Below, piece by piece: positions 59,803 to 64,000 of a stretch of 64,000 bases of DNA. Below the pieces are notes generated by a model. That model ran no database searches and had not been told where the DNA came from. It was given only the letters and a program-made list of their open reading frames with translations. Location: the NCBI GenBank assembly GCA_014825775.1, contig MVAQ01000003.1:1-64000 (forward strand). The letters run 5' to 3'. The stretch comes from Krasilnikovozyma curviuscula (taxonomy: Eukaryota > Basidiomycota > Tremellomycetes > Cystofilobasidiales > Mrakiaceae). Position numbers and translations under genes: made by a program. Within the stretch, counting starts at the first letter, position 1, and every line of letters begins with the position of its first letter.

Positions 59803-60487
59803 AAGTAGGCTGGGTCGACTCAGCGGCAACGAGCTCCTACTGATCTCCTCACGTGAAGGGTTGTTTATCACCTCGAATGTGAGAAATTGGGACTATCAGG
59901 AAGAAGTATCTTGCGCTGTTTTTGATGTTTCAGCGAGTTTGGTTGCAGTCCGACTCAAGTGATCAAGTTTTTTTCACGGGCCGCTCGGATGGCGATGGTT
60001 TTTCACGAATTCACCGCGTAGCACCGTTCTTATGGTAACAGCTGATGGGGAATTCAGCATAGAGATCTTCCGCGTTTGGCTGAGAAAGATGAAAAGATCT
60101 CAAATCGTGACCAGGGGCAAAGTCGACAAGACAGATGCACGTTTTGCCACTTTCAAGAGATCGTGGGATTGCGAATCGCACACTGCGATTCCTTCAGAAA
60201 TTTGTACAGTTTCTCCCTCAGGTGTTCATTGTCGATCAATTCTCAGTTTATGTAATGATGACTATTTCCTCACCATCGCCCTGGATTTGTTAGGAATATG
60301 GTTCAATCCTCTCGGAGTTTTGTACCTAGTCTAGGAACAAGTTCTCCACTTCAAAGTTCCCAGATATTGTTTTACCTTTGTTGCTTTACGTTGATGTGGT
60401 CGTCCTGGATCCTTTTGACACCTTTGCGCTGTCACAGACAATTTAAACAAATTCATATGAACATAGAAGACAAAATTACCTTGGTAG
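59803..60487. other. intergenic, carboxylesterase promoter
   Basis: This 685-base gap separates two minus-strand genes. A 100-codon plus frame (60032-60334) is not recognisable as a protein. I see no RNA gene. Confidence 0.5.
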
Positions 60488-62604
60488 CTAGTGTCGTACA
60501 GTACGGTCCTCATTGCCGTCATCGTCGTCGTCGTCGTTGTAGTCCTCTTCATCTGTCGACAGCGCGACAGCGCCAGCGACTTCAGCCGCGTCGTTTTCGC
60601 TCTCGTCACTGAGATCAGCCATCATTCGAGTATCCCCGTCCAGAAGTTCCTCCTCAAGGCTCTCAACACTATCGTCGTCGTCTTCTTCGTCTTCTTCTTC
60701 TTCTCCAGAGCTGACTTCGTCCTCTTCGTCGGACGAGAAATTGAGCTGGATGAAGTCATCTTGATCCACTAGAGCAGCCCGAAGTTGGCTTTTGTCCCCT
60801 TTTTTCCTTTTGAGGTTCGGATTCGTTGTCTTACTAGTAGCAGATATTGGCGCCGAAGCCGTTGCTATTGATGTAGTGGGAAGTTGATCTTCGTCATCTT
60901 CTTCGGGGATGATGCTACCAACCTTGGCGTCATCCTCATCCAGAGTTTTACCGTTCTGAGCGCGGAGGACGTGCATGAGCCCACATTTCCCACCTTTGCT
61001 ACACGTCCCCTTCTCCGCAAACTCCTTGCACTCCCAGGCATGCTTCTTCTCGCAAGTCGGACCGGCTTCGCAGTAACCCAGGATAGTGAAGTCCTCACAC
61101 AGCTCCGCGTCATCAGATACACGAATATGTGGGTATTTGCAGTCGGAGCCGTTCCGGCAAGTGCCTGTAGTTTGAAAATGAATGCAAGAAGGGGAATTGT
61201 GGGCTGACGGTTTGTGAGAGAGAGGACAGGATGTTGAGGAATTGGGACACTTTGAACGTAGATATCTTGGACAGACAGACGTCTTTTCGGCATCGTGGAT
61301 GTATCGACAGCTGAGGGCGTTATTGCACCGACCTGTCAAAAAGCAAAAAGTAAAAACAGCCACCAACGACCCGAAACAGGAGAATGGAACGAATCGTTTT
61401 GGACGACTCAATCTGAGCGACCTGCAAAAGTGTGGAAGGATAATGCCAAAAAGAAATCGCACCTGTTTTGGTATAAAATCGACATAGAGTTTTGGATTTG
61501 GGCGGCGGCTTCTTGGGTTGCTTGGAGGATGTCGTTTTACCGGCATGTCTGGAGGAGCAAGAGTTGATCAGCAGTCATTCGAAGTGGTCCTACGAAGAGA
61601 TGAAGCTAACCTGGCTTTCTGCATTCCGTTGAGCACCAAAGTCATGTTGCCCAGTCGTTGTCGCTTTGCGTCCATGACTTCCTTGGACATAGACTTTAGA
61701 CCGGGAATATACGCTTGTTTCTTCCTATTCCTAACGACGGATGCTGATAGTAGATTACCGGATTTCGTTCTTAGGTATTCTTGACCATCGTGTGTTGTTC
61801 GATTTCGAGATGTGGGAGATGCGACAGAAGCTTGACCTAAAATAGAGAATTGGGCTAGAATGAGGATCAAGTTTCCAGCAAGAAATAGGGCACAAGCATA
61901 AGAGAGGTAGAAGGACCTTCAACACGGTTGAGTTTCGTTCCAGTTTTGTCAAATTCGAACAAGATGCCATCAACGACGACTTGGCGGGGTGCTGAACTTG
62001 GTGGAGGAGGTGGTGGAGCGGCAGCCTTCTTCTCAGCCGCTTTCTTTTCCCGGTCCATTCGGGCCTTTTCACTAGAGTCCATTTGGAAAAAATTAGAAGG
62101 ATAGAATAATTGTGAGATTGGAGAACGTACGTCTTTTGGTAAGTTTCTGCGTTCATGAGAGACATGTTCCTATCAGTTTTCTTCACCCACTGACTACTCA
62201 CAGGCAGAACAACTGCAATACTTGAGGAAGAAGAAGAAAGTTCATCTACAGGAGTAGAAGAAGTTGAAGCTGTTGGAATAGTAGCAGCGGTTGAGGCAGA
62301 TGTTGAAGCGGAAGTGGTGGAAACACTTGACCCACTATTGAGGACCAGTTTCTTGTTCTTGAAGGTCGTAGTTTTGGCCCCATAATGCGGATAAGGGCTT
62401 GCTCTGTATGTATTACTGGTGGATGATTTAGAGTAAGGCGGTCTCGATGAGTAAGAAGACGAAGGTTTCGATTCAGTCTTCCGCTGAGCAATCGCCTCTG
62501 TTGAATGAACGAGCCGTTAGTTTGTCGAACTTCGAAGACATGCCCATCCAGATAAACTTACTCTCTAGTTTCTCAATCTCTGCCAAGGCAGTAGCATCAG
62601 CCAT
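60488..62604 (-). CDS. ZC3H3: five-CCCH zinc finger protein, ZC3H3/Red5 type
   Basis: Nuclear RNA-binding protein related to human ZC3H3 and fission yeast Red5, which act in poly(A) RNA processing, export and nuclear RNA elimination. The start at 62604 gives MADATALAEIEKLE, then a Ser/Thr-rich N-terminus. A basic/proline segment follows (KARMDREKKAAEKK, PPPPPPSSAPRQVVVDGILFEFD). Five tandem fingers run from 61480 to 60970: CRFYTKTGRC...H, CPRYLRSKC...H, CIHFQTTGTC...H, CEDFTILGYC...H and CKEFAEKGTC...H. An intron of about 130 bases cuts the first finger after CRFYTKT. The C-terminal tail is highly acidic (EEDEVSSGEEEEDEEDDDD and a second Asp run). At least six exons are needed. Confidence 0.9.
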
Positions 62605-62920
62605 ATTGGTACGAGGAGGAGCTGTAGGTATGAGAACCGCAGGCAAGGATGAAATCGGTCGAGGCTGGCTGCAGAGTACTGTCGCTGTAATTTGTTGTTG
62701 TTCGATCAAGATGTAGAGACTTCAGATAAAAGTCCTAATTCAACTGAGATGCTGGATGACGGGACTGTATTAAAGTGAAAATAAGTTTAAGTATCCGACC
62801 AAGTTGCGGTTTGAACGAACTAGACACAGAGTGAGAGCTTCTCGAATGAGATTCCTAGCGGCCACCCATTCCAAAATTCGGCCTTGACACTTCTCAAATT
62901 CTCTATAAGGACTTTTCACG
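62605..62920. promoter_or_regulatory. divergent promoter region, ZC3H3 / PAP2
   Basis: Only 316 bases separate the two ATGs. No TATA box or other element stands out. The assignment comes from gene arrangement. Confidence 0.5.
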
Positions 62921-63658
62921 ATGTCATCGATAGTTGGTCCAGCTGTTTTTCTTGTGTTTGAAAAAACCAACTTCATCGTCACCTCAATCACGACCGCGTA
63001 TGTTCTTCGAACACAGACAGCTGGGTCACTATGGTTCTCTGTGGGCACTCTGGTTGCTCTAGGATCAGGTCCGTCCTTGACTTGACCCTTCTATAGTTAC
63101 GAGGCTGACTTCGATCAATTGTTTCATGCGTGTCTTTGACTCCTGCCAGCGAAAATCTTGAAGCGAATCATTAGAGCTCCTCGTCCACCGATACTGAATA
63201 TATTAGAGGACAAAGAATCTAAGGAATCACCGAAACTTGTTGCCAATCCGAAGCTGACTCACGGAATGCCTTCGACCCACAGCACCACACTCAGTTTCTT
63301 CACCACGTATATTCTTCTCTCACTTCACTACCCCCTCCCAGGTCCAGACCCTACTTTCATCATGACTTTAATGCGAGCGCACCCGCTAGTGGCTTCTACT
63401 GGGCTATTGGGGCTTAATGGGACCCTCGTCAGCAGTCGAATATGGTTGGGCCACCACTCACTTCCTCAAGTATTCGCCGGTGTGAGCTTGGGTACCTGTA
63501 TAGCAGCAGTATGGTGGTCTACATGGAATGGGCTTCCAGCGCCGCTCTGCGCTGCTGTCGGCTTGGGTGCCTGGGCGGCAGGAGGACTATGGGAGAGTGG
63601 CGAGGGATTCGTCGAGTTAGCCAAGCATATTGCTAGAAGGGTGTATGGGGAGCTTTAA
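62921..63658 (+). CDS. PAP2-family lipid phosphatase (dolichyldiphosphatase-like)
   Basis: Membrane phosphatase of the PAP2 superfamily, acting on an isoprenoid or lipid phosphate. Two exons, 62921-63068 and 63150-63658, join in phase to give about 218 residues. All three catalytic motifs are present: KRIIRAPRP (K-x6-RP), GMPSTHS (PSxH) and SRIWLGHHSLPQVFAG (SR-x5-H-x3, with Gln where most PAP2 enzymes have Asp). Gln at that place is typical of dolichyldiphosphatase (Cax4/DOLPP1) relatives. Hydrophobic segments surround them (VTSITTAYVL, LWFSVGTLVALG, FFTTYILLSLHY, CIAAVWWSTW, AAVGLGAWAAGGLW). The N-terminus is shorter than in Cax4, so a broader lipid phosphatase role is possible. The stop is at 63656-63658. 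Confidence 0.85.
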
Positions 63659-63884
63659 ATAATGAGAGGTGCACTTATAAAAGGGGTGGAGATGATGGTT
63701 TGAGCTGATTCGACTGCTAGAAGATAGATGGTTTAGATCGCGTTCTTCAACAAAGGAATAAGGAAAGCGATGATGGGATGGGGGGCGGCTCAGCAACATT
63801 TGAAGATGAAGTGGATTGTTCTTCATCCGCCTTATTCCTCGATCAATAGCATCCTGGATTACTCAAATGCTCTATCCAACGCCT

Positions 63885-64000
63885 ATGTCCACCTCCACCA
63901 GAGTTTTCTCAGACATTGTTCTTGAGATCTTCCAGTACCTTATTCTGCAATCTCTGTACGATCAGTCCTTCTCCTCCTCACCTTCAAGTTGTCTTCAATA
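63885..64000 (+). CDS. start of an F-box-like gene (cut by window end)
   Basis: ATG 63885 opens MSTSTRVFSDIVLEIFQYLIL, which resembles an F-box core (IVLEIFQYL), and stays open to the window edge. Only 38 codons are visible, so the call is tentative. It lies 226 bases after the PAP2 stop on the same strand. Confidence 0.45.
   Translation, partial: MSTSTRVFSDIVLEIFQYLILQSLYDQSFSSSPSSCLQ

Noticed and set aside
1..64000. Secondary-metabolite or pathway gene cluster
   Set aside because: No PKS, NRPS, terpene cyclase or set of co-oriented pathway enzymes is present; regulators and transporters are scattered among housekeeping genes.
1..64000. Transposon or integrated viral sequence
   Set aside because: I found no reverse transcriptase, integrase, transposase or paired terminal repeats on reading both strands, though a short remnant could escape inspection by eye.

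Overview
The window is nuclear DNA from a basidiomycete fungus, most likely a Tremellomycetes-type yeast (Cryptococcus/Kwoniella-like). The evidence is protein-coding genes on both strands, many short introns (mostly 50-130 bases, with GT..AG ends), short intergenic gaps, fungal-only families (PriB-like and other Zn2Cys6 regulators, Rds1-like ferritin-fold proteins, Ole1 with a fused cytochrome b5 domain) and no transposon, rRNA or tRNA that I could find. I assembled gene models by eye from reading frames plus splice sites. Exon boundaries are therefore predictions.

Layout, left to right: a PriB-like Zn2Cys6 regulator cut by the window start (1-4053, minus); a START-domain lipid-binding protein (minus) head to head with the mitochondrial i-AAA protease YME1 (plus); Rds1-like protein A (plus); threonine synthase THR4 (minus); the CWF19/Drn1 splicing-associated protein (plus); a second Zn2Cys6 regulator (plus); a very large low-complexity fungal protein (plus); the delta-9 desaturase OLE1 (plus); MYG1, an ACOT9-like acyl-CoA thioesterase and centractin ARP1 (all minus); eIF2B-alpha GCN3 (plus); Rds1-like protein B (minus); a GC-rich GNAT acetyltransferase and an ACS-type MFS transporter (minus); EMC4 (plus); an unknown two-membrane-segment protein, a tiny SERF-family gene and a sugar porter (minus); a polytopic RING E3 ligase (minus); an F-box-like protein (plus); a type-B carboxylesterase (minus); a five-CCCH-finger ZC3H3/Red5-type protein (minus); a PAP2 phosphatase (plus); and the start of another F-box-like gene cut by the window end.

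The genes look like ordinary housekeeping and accessory neighbours, not one pathway cluster. Several serve lipid and mitochondrial biology (YME1, OLE1, the thioesterase, START, PAP2, MYG1) or RNA processing (Drn1, ZC3H3), but nothing shows co-regulation.

The most striking signal is structural: an unusual number of micro-exons. The SERF gene spreads its first 53 coding bases over four exons of 7, 13, 9 and 24 bases. Both Rds1-like paralogues carry the same 12-base exon, which supplies the histidine of an ExxH metal motif. Both Zn2Cys6 regulators put the first CxxC of the zinc cluster on a tiny exon (18 and 25 bases). YME1 also appears to use a GC-AG intron directly after its Walker A exon.
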